Source of the DNA: an uncultured Oscillibacter sp.
Lineage (GTDB): Bacteria > Bacillota > Clostridia > Oscillospirales > Oscillospiraceae
DNA: 27,788 nt
Direction of reading: 5' to 3'
Assembly: GCA_910584075.1 (NCBI GenBank)
Contig: CAJTZI010000028.1
Coordinates: 1-27,788, forward strand
In this document: positions 1 to 7,700 of the stretch, piece by piece
How the letters are laid out: each line of letters begins with the position of its first letter
Numbering within the stretch: the first letter of the stretch is position 1
The notes under the pieces: generated by a model
Seen by the model: the letters and a program-made list of their open reading frames with translations, nothing else
What the model was told of the DNA's origin: nothing
Database searches by the model: none
Made by a program: the position numbers and the translations under genes

Positions 1-36
1 TTGCTATTTGGCTCCTTCTCTATTGACGACACCATC
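1..36 (+). mobile_element. Right end of an IS5-family (IS427-type) insertion sequence
   Basis: Bases 21-36 (TATTGACGACACCATC) are the inverse of the IS left end at 27331-27346 (GGTGGTGTCGTCAATA) with one mismatch, so this is the right terminal repeat of the same element. A TA at 37-38 matches the TA at 27329-27330 and is the likely target duplication. Upstream, bases 3-26 can be read as the last codons of a transposase (A-I-W-L-L-L-Y-stop), a plausible C-terminus for IS5-family enzymes. Only this tail is in the window. Confidence 0.8.
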
Positions 37-66
37 TAAAAAAACGGCGGACGGGCCAAATTTTGA

Positions 67-96
67 TTGCCCGCTCTCTAGAAAACGTGGTATACT
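67..96 (+). promoter_or_regulatory. Sigma-A-type promoter of mrnC-rqcH
   Basis: TTGCCC at 67-72, an 18-base spacer, then TATACT at 91-96 with an extended TG just upstream (TGGTATACT). It lies about 30 bases from the IS edge and 35 bases before the mrnC start codon, so the operon appears to have its own promoter despite the IS insertion. Confidence 0.6.
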
Positions 97-130
97 GCTG
101 TAAAACGCGCTTTTGACAAAGGAGAACCCT

Positions 131-547
131 ATGGAGAACTATTTTGAACCCTGCCTCGCCCCGGATCAGCTCCGGGCCATGAGCTCCATCGGCCTCGCCC
201 ACATCGGGGACGCCGTGTTTGAGATTCTGGCCCGCACCTGGCTGTGTGCCCACGGCAGGGCCACCGGCAGGGGGCTGCATCAGGCTGCCGTCCGCCTGGT
301 GTGCGCCGAGTCCCAGGCCCGGTGTGCGGAGCGGATATTGCCTATGCTCACGGAGGAGGAGGCGGCGGTGTTCCGCCGGGGCCGCAACGCCCACGTTCAC
401 ACCGTCCCCGGCCACGCCAGCCGGGCCCAGTACGGCGAGGCCACGGCCCTGGAGGCCCTGCTGGGCTGGCTGTACCTCAGCGGCCGGCGGGAGCGGGTCA
501 ACCAGCTCTTTTGCAAGATGATGGAGGAGGATGTGCCATGCCGTTAG
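131..547 (+). CDS. mrnC: Mini-ribonuclease III (MrnC)
   Basis: Small RNase III-like enzyme (138 residues) that consists of the catalytic domain only, without the double-stranded RNA-binding domain. In Bacillus subtilis this family matures the ends of 23S rRNA. The signature H-I-G-D-A-V-F-E is present, with the catalytic Asp at residue 27, and a second helix reads A-T-A-L-E-A-L-L-G near the C-terminus, with an acidic metal ligand. The ATG at 131 is preferred over an upstream TTG because AAAGGAG lies six bases before it. The stop overlaps the rqcH start by ten bases, which suggests translational coupling. In many Firmicutes mrnC follows cysS; here an IS sits immediately upstream, so that link cannot be seen. 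Confidence 0.93.
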   Translation: MENYFEPCLAPDQLRAMSSIGLAHIGDAVFEILARTWLCAHGRATGRGLHQAAVRLVCAESQARCAERILPMLTEEEAAVFRRGRNAHVHTVPGHASRAQYGEATALEALLGWLYLSGRRERVNQLFCKMMEEDVPCR

Positions 548-2274
548 ACGCGATCTGCCTGCAGGCGGTGGTGGAGGAGCTGCGGCCCCAGCTGCTGGGC
601 ATGCGGATCGACAAGGTCCAGCAGCCCGCCCGGGACCAGGTGATTTTACTGCTGCGGGGGCGGCGGCTGCTGCTGAATGCCGGGGCCAGTGCCTCCCGCA
701 TCCAGCTGACGGAGACCGTCCGGGACAACCCGGCGGAGCCGCCTATGTTCTGCATGCTGCTGCGCAAGCACCTGACCGGGGCGAAGATCGCAGATTTGAC
801 CCAGCCGCCCATGGAGCGCATGGTCCGGCTGGAGCTGGACGTCACAGATGACTTCGGCCGCCCCGGCCGCAGATGTCTGGTGCTGGAGGCCATGGGACGC
901 CGGTCTAATTTGATTTTGCTGGACGGGGAGGGCCGCATTGTGGACTGTCTGCGCCGGGTAGACGCGGAGATGTCCGCCCAGCGCCAGGTGCTGCCAGGGC
1001 TGTACTATGAGCCCCCCGCCGCCGGAGACCGCCTGGTCGTGACCGAGGAGACGGAGGCGGGGTTTTATGAAAAGCTCTCCGCCGCCAATCCCGAGCGGCA
1101 GATCGACGCCTTTCTGCTGGACCACTATTTCGGCGTCTCCCCCCTGATGGCCCGGGAGCTGGCCTTTCGGGCGGCGGGGGAGACGGACAGCCGCATCTGT
1201 GCTCTGGCGGAACGGGAGGCGCTGTGGCGGGAGGTGGAAGCGTTCCTCACCGCTGTCCGGGAGAGCCGCTTTACGCCTGTCTGCCTCAAGCGGGAGGGGC
1301 GGCCGGCGGAGTTTGCCTGCCTGCCCATCGCCCAGTACGGCGCCGCCATGGAGACGGAGGTCTGCGGCAGCTTCTCCCAGCTGCTGGATCTGTTCTATGA
1401 GGCCCGGGAGCGGCAGGAGCGGACGCGCCAGCGGGGGGCGGATCTGATCCGCACCGCCTCCACCGCCCGAGACCGCCTGCGGCGAAAGCTCATCCAGCAG
1501 GAGAAGGACTACGCCGCGACGCAGGACCGGGATCAACTCCGGATCTGCGGCGACCTCATCACCGCAAACCTCTACCGCATGGAGCGGGGACAGGGCAGGC
1601 TGGTGTGCGAGAACTACTATGACGAGGCGGGAGGCGAGACCGTCATCCAGCTGGACTCCCTGCTCAGCCCCCAGCAGAACGCCGCCAAGTATTACAGGCG
1701 GTATACCAAGGCCAAGACCGCCGAGAAGTACCTGGGAGAGCAGATGGCCATTGCCCGCCGGGACCTGGAGTACCTGGAGAGCGTGCTGGAGGAGATCGCC
1801 CTGGCGGAGACGGAGCAGGATTTTCTGGATATCCGAAGTGAACTGCGGGAGGCGGGCTTCCTGAAAAAGCAGGGGAAGAAGGAACCCCGCCAGCGTCCGG
1901 CGCGGCCCCGGGAGTTCCGCACCAGCGGCGGCTTTTTGGTGCTGGTGGGCCGCAGCAACCGCCAGAACGACCGCCTGACCCTGAAAGAGGCGGACCGTCG
2001 GGACATCTGGTTTCACACCCAGAAGCTCCACGGCTCTCATGTCATCCTCCGCACCGGCGGACAGGCCGCGGGGGAGGATGACCTGGTGGAGGCCGCCAAA
2101 CTGGCAGCCTGGTACTCCCAGGCCCGGGAGAGCGGCAATGTGCCGGTGGACTATGTGCAGGTGAAGTATGTGAAAAAGCCCGCCGGAGCCCGGCCGGGCA
2201 TGGTGGTCTACACCGGGCACCGCACTGTAAACGTGACCCCGGAGGAGGCCCTGGTGAAGCGGCTGAAAATTTAG
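538..2274 (+). CDS. rqcH: Ribosome quality control protein RqcH (NFACT family)
   Basis: RqcH/Rqc2 family (578 residues). Known role: binds stalled 50S-peptidyl-tRNA complexes and recruits tRNA-Ala to add alanine tails that mark the nascent chain for degradation; older annotations call it a fibronectin-binding protein. The N-terminal NFACT-N domain carries F-C-M-L-L-R-K-H-L at residues 71-79 and the E-A-M-G-R-R-S-N segment. A charged helical middle (about 280-430) fits the coiled-coil arms, and the C-terminal NFACT-R (DUF814) domain from about 455 contains D-I-W-F-H-T. The position that is Asp-Arg in well-studied members reads Glu93-Arg94. The start at 538 is the ATG overlapping the mrnC end; the frame stays open upstream but lacks a ribosome site there. 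Confidence 0.93.
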   Translation: MPLDAICLQAVVEELRPQLLGMRIDKVQQPARDQVILLLRGRRLLLNAGASASRIQLTETVRDNPAEPPMFCMLLRKHLTGAKIADLTQPPMERMVRLELDVTDDFGRPGRRCLVLEAMGRRSNLILLDGEGRIVDCLRRVDAEMSAQRQVLPGLYYEPPAAGDRLVVTEETEAGFYEKLSAANPERQIDAFLLDHYFGVSPLMARELAFRAAGETDSRICALAEREALWREVEAFLTAVRESRFTPVCLKREGRPAEFACLPIAQYGAAMETEVCGSFSQLLDLFYEARERQERTRQRGADLIRTASTARDRLRRKLIQQEKDYAATQDRDQLRICGDLITANLYRMERGQGRLVCENYYDEAGGETVIQLDSLLSPQQNAAKYYRRYTKAKTAEKYLGEQMAIARRDLEYLESVLEEIALAETEQDFLDIRSELREAGFLKKQGKKEPRQRPARPREFRTSGGFLVLVGRSNRQNDRLTLKEADRRDIWFHTQKLHGSHVILRTGGQAAGEDDLVEAAKLAAWYSQARESGNVPVDYVQVKYVKKPAGARPGMVVYTGHRTVNVTPEEALVKRLKI

Positions 2275-2410
2275 CGGGGAGATGAGGTAAGCCCCATGCT
2301 CCCATGGAGCATTTGCGGCGGGACGCCTTCGTGACTGAGGGAGATGTGGAACTTCCCCCATGAGGACCGCCCGGACGGACGGAGCCCGGAGAGCCGGGGG
2401 TAAAACACGA
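2275..2410. other. Structured intergenic trailer, no gene seen
   Basis: Between rqcH and its terminator lie about 135 bases with hairpin potential: ATGCTCC/GGAGCAT around a three-base loop at 2296-2312, and CCGG-AGAG-CCGG near 2388-2399. The frames open here have no ribosome binding site and look like chance GC-rich frames. It could be a long 3' untranslated region or a small RNA; nothing known is recognised. Confidence 0.35.
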
Positions 2411-2437
2411 ACGGGAGCGCCCGCAGGGCGCTCCCGT
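2411..2437. terminator. Bidirectional terminator between rqcH and the DUF378 gene
   Basis: Perfect 12-bp stem ACGGGAGCGCCC/GGGCGCTCCCGT with a GCA loop. On the plus strand it is followed by a short T run. It begins about 136 bases after the rqcH stop and lies five bases beyond the stop of the oppositely oriented DUF378 gene, so it can serve both converging units. Confidence 0.75.
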
Positions 2438-2442
2438 TTCTC

Positions 2443-2664
2443 TCAGGCCGTGTAAGGCGTCCGCTCTTCCTCTCTGTCTCGGAACAGCAGTGTGGCGCAC
2501 CACAGGCCCGCGGCGCCCACCAGGGTGTAGATGACCCGGGACAGCACGGCGGCCTGGCCGCCGCACAAAAAGGCCACGCAGTCAAAGCCGAACAGGCCGA
2601 TGCCGCCCCAGTTCAAAGCGCCGATGACCGCAAGGGTCAGCGCGATCTTATCGATCATCACCAT
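2443..2664 (-). CDS. DUF378 small membrane protein
   Basis: 73-residue protein matching the DUF378 (YuzA-like) family. It has an N-terminal hydrophobic helix with the family phrase I-G-A-L-N-W-G-G-I-G-L-F-G-F-D, a short loop, then a second membrane helix (V-I-Y-T-L-V-G-A-A-G-L-W), and ends in a charged tail. Two transmembrane segments are expected; the molecular function of the family is unknown. AAGGAGG seven bases before the ATG at 2664 supports the start. It is a single-gene unit converging on rqcH. A CCGGC/GCCGG hairpin around 2681-2697 falls in its 5' leader, close to the ribosome site. Confidence 0.85.
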   Translation of the reverse strand: MVMIDKIALTLAVIGALNWGGIGLFGFDCVAFLCGGQAAVLSRVIYTLVGAAGLWCATLLFRDREEERTPYTA

Positions 2665-3060
2665 GGGAATACCTCCTTCGGACCACCGGCGAAAAATGCC
2701 GGCGGTGCCGCGGTTAGTTTATCCCCGGAAAAGGGCTTTATGCCTGACCGTTTTTGAAGTTTTTTCCGTTTTTTCACCGTGGCTGCCCCAGGGCCTGCGA
2801 TTTAGAATTCGTACCGCCCCGGCATTTCAGCACCAGGAGCGCCGCCGGGGGACAGCCGCACGCCGGTGACGTTGCCCAGCATCACAGGTGTCATCCGGAT
2901 GGCGGCTGCCAGGTCCATCGGAGATGCCCGCCGGAGCGAAGGCTCGGAAGTGCCAAGATGCGCCAGCCGCCTCGTTTCTGCCACGGAGGGCGGCCTCCTG
3001 CGTGAGGGCCGCCCATAAGCACGTAGAATCAAACTGAAAGCACAAGTTTCTTCGAAATCA
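2665..3060. other. Long GC-rich intergenic region with hairpins
   Basis: About 400 bases without a convincing gene. The first 70 bases hold the leader and probable promoter of the DUF378 gene (a TAAACT -10-like box on the minus strand near 2714). From about 2790 the sequence is GC-rich, with a perfect 8-bp inverted repeat GGGCGGCC/GGCCGCCC at 2988-3014 (11-base loop, no T run) and other short stems. A minus-strand frame at 2802-3032 could encode 76 residues but has no good ribosome site and is arginine/proline-rich like a non-coding GC frame. It could be a dispersed repeat, a gene remnant or a structured RNA. Confidence 0.35.
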
Positions 3061-3118
3061 AACGAGGGTAGAAAAATTGAACAGACCGGTTTTACCGTTC
3101 AATATTCCCACCCTCGTT
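3061..3118. terminator. Large nested inverted repeat after the S-layer gene
   Basis: Outer arms AACGAGGGT (3061-3069) and ACCCTCGTT (3110-3118) enclose inner arms ATTGAAC (3076-3082) and GTTCAAT (3097-3103), around a core containing ACCGGT. It begins seven bases beyond the stop of the surface protein gene. A terminator or mRNA-stabilising 3' hairpin is the simplest reading, although the classic T run is missing. Confidence 0.5.
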
Positions 3119-3124
3119 CACGAT

Positions 3125-6100
3125 TTATTGCTGATTCAAAAATTCCACATACCGGGTCAGCATGGCGGCGGTCTGGGCGCGGGTGATCTTGCCTCTGGGG
3201 GTGACGGAGCCGTCCTGATAGCCGCTGAGGATGCCGTTCTCCACGGCCCAGCGGACCGCCTCCCGGGCATAGGCGCTGACCGCCTCCGCATCAGAGAAAT
3301 GCAGTTCCCGTTCCGTGGCGGCGGGGCTGCCTGCGTAGCGGTGAAGCATGACCACGAACTGTTCCCGGGTCACCTGGTTCTCCGGGTTCCGGCCGTCGCT
3401 GATGCCCTGCGACACCGCCCAGGCCATTCCTTTTTCATAGGCGGTTCCGCCGGAGGCATCCACGCCGTCCAGCCGGGCCAGCACGGTGGCAAGCATGGCC
3501 CGGGACATAGACGCGTCGGGGGCGAAGTCCGTGGCGGTTTTGCCGGAGAAGAGCTCCCGGGCGGCGACAAAGTCAATGAAGCCCTTGGCCCAGTGGCCCC
3601 GGGTATCCGCAAAGTTCCTGCGGTTGTCCCGGATATGCACCATGGCCCCGTCGGGGATGCTGACGGTGATATATCCTCCGGTAAGAACGGCGGTTTTGAT
3701 AATGGTTTCCGAGCCGTCTCCATTGACCAGGCAGGCCACAGTGGTGGAGCTGTTTCCGTTGACGGGAATCTCCACCGGGACCAGCCGGCCGCTGCCGGTA
3801 TGGAAGGTGATGGAGGTGTTTTTCCCTGGCAGCGGCGAGACGGGGAGGACCACGCTTCCATTTTGGCTCTCCTGAATTGATCTGGCGGAGAGGCGGACGT
3901 CGGCTGTGGCGCCGGACCGGTTCTCCAGAACGGAGACGGTGAGGCCGCTGGTCTGCTTGACCGTGGTCTCGGAGGTGCCGTCAGGCTGAACTGCCGTCTT
4001 GACGGTGGAACCGTCTTTCGCCGTGTCCGTGGTGGTGATGGTGCCGTCTTTTTTCGTCTCCACCACGGTTTTGGAGCCGTCGGGCCGCCGGATGGTCTCC
4101 GTCACAGTTCCGGTGGCTTTGTTGGTATTGGTCACGGTGGTGGACCCGTCGGGGTTTTTCACCGTGGTGGTAGTGCTGGAAGAGCTCCCGCCGGAAGAGG
4201 ACCCACCGCCGGAGGACCCGCCACCGGTGGCGGGAATGGTTTCCTGGAGCAGCTCATAGCCGCAGACGATACAGGATTTGTGCCGGCTCCCGTTCTGGGA
4301 GGAGGTGGCGGGCCGGTCTACCACCCAGTCCCCGGCGGTGTGGGCGGCGTAGCCGTCCTTTTGGCTGTTGTCCGTGATGGGACAGCCGGAGACGGAACAG
4401 TTGTGCCAGTGGTGGGTTCCGCTGGTCTCCCAGACGGAGCCCCAGACGTGGGTATGTCCGGCGGGCGCCCAGGCGGCGTGGAGGCCCACGTTTCCGGCGG
4501 GCATTTGGAAAACGGCCTCCGGGTTCTTCGGGTCGCTCAGGGTCACGCCCTGGGTTTCCCAGGCGAAGAAGGTAAAGCCGCTCTTGCTTCCCGCGCGGAT
4601 GGTGACAGAGTCTCCCGCCTCATAGGTGTAGGTTCCCGCGGCGGTCCCGCCGTCCTCGGTGTTGCTGACCGTCACATGGTATTTGGTCCCGTCGGGCTGT
4701 TCCGGGGCGGTGATTTTGACGGTGTATGCGGCCGTATGGCCCTCGTAGGTAATGGTGAGGGTCTGGCTTGCCGCCGCCTGGGCGGAGTTAAAGCCGTCGA
4801 CCATGCCCGCTGTCACCGGAACTGTTTGCTTCGTGCCGTCGGAATACGTTACTTGAATGGTCAGGTCCGTCACGTCCAGAGCCTCGCCCACCCGGTACTC
4901 GGTCTTGTGGGCGATGCTGCTGACGGAAATCCCCGTCACCGCAGGCATGCCGGGGGCCGGAACGGTGATGGAGGTGTGGGCTCCCGCCTCATGGGTTGGG
5001 GTTTCCTTCATGCGCACGTAGTAAATCCCGGCGGCAAGACCGGCGGTCTCGGGAGCGCCGCAGGTCTGCGCGCCTGTGAAATTCCCGTTCGAGGCATACT
5101 CCATTTCAGCGGTGGTTCCGGTGATCTTGCCGTCCAAACCTCCGGCGGCGGTGGGAGCGACTCCCGCCAGCCCGGAGGGGGCGGCGGGACCATCAGCCTT
5201 GGCGATGCTCCACTGGATGGCTTTTGGAGCATTTGTGCCGTCATTCCACCGGTAGCCGGCCTCCAGAGTGGCGGTGGCTGTGTACTCGCCCACGCCGGTG
5301 GCCTTGTGGGTTCCCGAGAGGGTGTAGCCCGTTCCCGGTTCCACGCCGGTCTGCTCCGCCCCCGTCCATTTCAGCCCGGTCTTCGCTTTCGGGACGGGGA
5401 TGGAATTGGGCCCGGGGTCTGGCGCTCCGCCGCCGTCCGTGACGGTCAGGGTGGCATCTTTGAAAAGAGCTTTTCCTCCTGTGGTATGCTCTTGGGGTAC
5501 GATAATCCGAATGGTATATGTGTCGGGTGAACACGACGGATCAATAGAGACCTCAAGGTCATTCGCGGTAATCTCCATAGTCAGTTCACCGTACCTTGAC
5601 GTGTACGTGTAAATCGTTTCACCAGCCTGCTCACCAGAAGTCCGATTACAGGCATAATCATTCACATTTATGTTCAACGGAATATAGTCCAGGTATGTGG
5701 GAGCGGACGTTGCGCCTATTACTGTAAGCGGGAATGTTACATCCTCGCCCGCCTTTGCGGTGACAGCCGTGGTATCAAAGGAAAAATCCTGTACAAGGTC
5801 CTCGTCCACGCCGGAAGAGCTGTTTGTGGCCGTCCAGTTTCCGCTGGCGTCCCGTACCAGGGTCATATTAGGCTGCGTGGCATAGGGCAAAAGCCGGAAA
5901 TTGCCATCGGTGGAATTGGGGGCCATGATATAGGGATGTCCCGGGGTTGCCACGGACGAAGATTCAAGGTCACCAGAGGTGGTGCCGCCGATGGCCGCCT
6001 TGGCTGTGCCTGTCACCTGGCCGTTGATCATAAGGGTCTGGTTCGTTCCCAAAATCAGAAGACCATCGTTTCCGTGAAAGTCCGGGACATGGTCGGTAAA

Positions 6101-7039
6101 CTTGCTGAGGTTTAGCTTCGCATCGGATGCTAGGGAAAGCGTCCCGTCATTCGGGAACCAACTGTCGTTTGCCAGGACGAGATTGCCGCCCTCCACCGAC
6201 AGGCTGGAAATGTTCTGAAAGGTCCGTTCGGTCTGATTGCCGCTGCCCTGGTATACCGCTTCCACGCTGGAACAGCCCGCGCCATCCACATTGGGAAGCG
6301 CTCCGGTAACGCTGACATTTCCAGAGACCGTATATGTTTCGTCTTTTGCGGCCACACTGTTGGTTTGCGTAGCTCCACAAGCATAGAAGGTTCCCACATT
6401 GCTCTTTGTGCTTTCAAAGGCAGCAAAGGAAATGGCGGCGTTTCCGTTAAAGACCTTCTCAGGAGTGCCGTTTCCGTCCGTAGTCCGGTATACATTGCCG
6501 GCGTATAGATTTCCCGTGGAATTACTGCTTTGAAGATTAACCGCTCCTTTGAGAATAATGATGCCTTCCACTCCAGGCTCAGGTACACTGACCGTCGGAT
6601 GCTCCTTTCCGGTGAACGTGCCGCAGAACAAGCTGAAAGAATAGGAATTTGCGGCGCAGCTTATCTCTTCCAGGGTCAGAGTGTGTCCATTGGCCGCAAT
6701 AAAATTGCCGCCTTCCGTACCGGATGGAAAGTGGAACGTTACATTGGAAAACGCCACATCCTCCCCCAGCACAATGCCTCCGGCTCGAACGAACACACTC
6801 CCGTTTTGGATGGTAACCGGCTTATTGATTACAAAAGGCGCAAATTTGCCTGAACCATCCACAGAGACATCGTTGGCAATGACAGAAGCGCCGCCCAAAT
6901 CGATGACACCGCTAGAGTCTTGATCAATCAATACCCGTAAATCCTCCGTAGGGTCCGCCGCCAGCCCCACGGGGGGAAACACGGCGGCAAGCACGCAGAA
7001 GGTCAATAAGGCTGCCATCAGTCTTAAAGGTTTTTTCAT
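3125..7039 (-). CDS. Large secreted surface protein with Ig-like domains and C-terminal SLH repeats
   Basis: 1304-residue exported protein. A signal peptide (M-K-K-P-L-R-L-M-A-A-L-L...) ends near the A-A-D at about residue 28. The N-terminal half (about 30-400) is rich in G/S/N/T and resembles beta-helix or adhesin-like surface segments. An MBG/YDG-like module follows (K-T-G-L-K-W-T-G-A-E-Q-T-G), then a group-3 bacterial Ig-like domain (T-Y-S-D-G-T-K-Q), an InlB-type repeat (F-F-A-W...A-A-W), and a His/Cys-rich motif (H-H-W-H-N-C...C...C-I-V-C-G). A Gly/Ser linker leads to a Thr-rich stalk of P-D-G-S-T repeats. The last 160 residues hold three SLH repeats that normally anchor to pyruvylated cell-wall polymer. 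The start at 7039 is chosen for the AAAGAGGAG upstream and the immediate signal peptide. The 5' half is noticeably more AT-rich than the 3' half, so the gene may be a mosaic. Ligand unknown. Confidence 0.88.
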   Translation of the reverse strand: MKKPLRLMAALLTFCVLAAVFPPVGLAADPTEDLRVLIDQDSSGVIDLGGASVIANDVSVDGSGKFAPFVINKPVTIQNGSVFVRAGGIVLGEDVAFSNVTFHFPSGTEGGNFIAANGHTLTLEEISCAANSYSFSLFCGTFTGKEHPTVSVPEPGVEGIIILKGAVNLQSSNSTGNLYAGNVYRTTDGNGTPEKVFNGNAAISFAAFESTKSNVGTFYACGATQTNSVAAKDETYTVSGNVSVTGALPNVDGAGCSSVEAVYQGSGNQTERTFQNISSLSVEGGNLVLANDSWFPNDGTLSLASDAKLNLSKFTDHVPDFHGNDGLLILGTNQTLMINGQVTGTAKAAIGGTTSGDLESSSVATPGHPYIMAPNSTDGNFRLLPYATQPNMTLVRDASGNWTATNSSSGVDEDLVQDFSFDTTAVTAKAGEDVTFPLTVIGATSAPTYLDYIPLNINVNDYACNRTSGEQAGETIYTYTSRYGELTMEITANDLEVSIDPSCSPDTYTIRIIVPQEHTTGGKALFKDATLTVTDGGGAPDPGPNSIPVPKAKTGLKWTGAEQTGVEPGTGYTLSGTHKATGVGEYTATATLEAGYRWNDGTNAPKAIQWSIAKADGPAAPSGLAGVAPTAAGGLDGKITGTTAEMEYASNGNFTGAQTCGAPETAGLAAGIYYVRMKETPTHEAGAHTSITVPAPGMPAVTGISVSSIAHKTEYRVGEALDVTDLTIQVTYSDGTKQTVPVTAGMVDGFNSAQAAASQTLTITYEGHTAAYTVKITAPEQPDGTKYHVTVSNTEDGGTAAGTYTYEAGDSVTIRAGSKSGFTFFAWETQGVTLSDPKNPEAVFQMPAGNVGLHAAWAPAGHTHVWGSVWETSGTHHWHNCSVSGCPITDNSQKDGYAAHTAGDWVVDRPATSSQNGSRHKSCIVCGYELLQETIPATGGGSSGGGSSSGGSSSSTTTTVKNPDGSTTVTNTNKATGTVTETIRRPDGSKTVVETKKDGTITTTDTAKDGSTVKTAVQPDGTSETTVKQTSGLTVSVLENRSGATADVRLSARSIQESQNGSVVLPVSPLPGKNTSITFHTGSGRLVPVEIPVNGNSSTTVACLVNGDGSETIIKTAVLTGGYITVSIPDGAMVHIRDNRRNFADTRGHWAKGFIDFVAARELFSGKTATDFAPDASMSRAMLATVLARLDGVDASGGTAYEKGMAWAVSQGISDGRNPENQVTREQFVVMLHRYAGSPAATERELHFSDAEAVSAYAREAVRWAVENGILSGYQDGSVTPRGKITRAQTAAMLTRYVEFLNQQ

Positions 7040-7140
7040 AGATCGATTTTCTCCTCTTTCCGTTCGTCCCCAGGGCGTTCCGCCACGCATCCCGCCCGTT
7101 TCGGGGCGGGTCTCAGCCCGCCTGTTGTTGGTACACTTTT

Positions 7141-7169
7141 AATATATCATATTTTTTTCAGTGCCGCAA
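7141..7169 (-). promoter_or_regulatory. Promoter of the S-layer-type gene
   Basis: Read on the minus strand: TTGCGG (7169-7164), 17-base spacer, TATATT (7146-7141), a near-consensus sigma-A promoter. It would give a leader of about 95 bases that contains a GC-rich stem (CCCGCCC...GGGCGGG, about 7087-7105) before the ribosome site. Confidence 0.65.
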
Positions 7170-7700
7170 GGTTCAGCAGCGATCAAATATCAATACCCAA
7201 GCCCGGAACTTCAAATCCGCTGCCGCAGCCTTTACCCTGTAAGGGGACGGTTTGTCCGTTTCCAGGGCTGTGGCAGGTTTTGCAGAGGCAGTTATGCGCT
7301 CTGCCTCCATAGGGCGCTTCCTTCAACCTCGTTTTGTGCATATTCCGGAACGGCGGCTAAGGGCTGAGTGATCATTCAGCGGCTTGGAAAGCAGGGGGAG
7401 GTATTCCTCCTGCGTGCCAGTACAGCTTTGCGGCCCTGGGGAATGACCGCTGTGATCTTCTTCATCTGCCGGGAGACTCTGTTTTTGATTCCCCGGATTT
7501 TCCCGCTGAGGTCGATCAAAAGCGGTTCCAAAGAGATGGCAGACAGAACCTTGCTTTTGGCTTGCAAATCCAAGGCTTATGCGCTATATTTGTGATCAGA
7601 GGTGACGGGTCATGTACGGGGCAAAAGCCGGAAAAAGACATCTGCCGTCTCCACGTCTCCGCAATTATCTGCAATGATATGTAACAGAAGGAGAATGTGA
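7170..7700. other. Intergenic region of about 530 bases, possible gene remnant
   Basis: Lies between the divergent S-layer gene and the Crp/Fnr regulator. On the minus strand, 7376-7573 is an open frame of 65 codons starting with TTG and reading M-D-L-Q-A-K-S-K-V-L-S-A-I-S. It has ordinary-looking composition and moderate GC at third positions, but no ribosome site and no family I recognise; it may be a fragment of a lost gene. AGAAGGAG at 7686-7693 serves the regulator gene. No clear promoter for that gene was found, only weak AT-rich boxes around 7667-7680. Confidence 0.3.

Noticed and set aside
244..537. Upstream extension of the rqcH frame through mrnC
   Set aside because: It is an out-of-frame read of mrnC with no ribosome site; the ATG at 538 gives the usual NFACT N-terminus.
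646..2361. Long minus-strand frame opposite rqcH
   Set aside because: It is a stop-poor shadow in GC-rich DNA with no ribosome site or recognisable domain.
2988..3014. GGGCGGCC/GGCCGCCC hairpin as a terminator
   Set aside because: No T run on either side and an 11-base loop; it does not follow a gene end.
7590..7620. GTGA-type operator upstream of the Crp/Fnr gene (autoregulation)
   Set aside because: GTGA occurs twice near 7592-7606 but no inverted partner lies at five- or six-base spacing.
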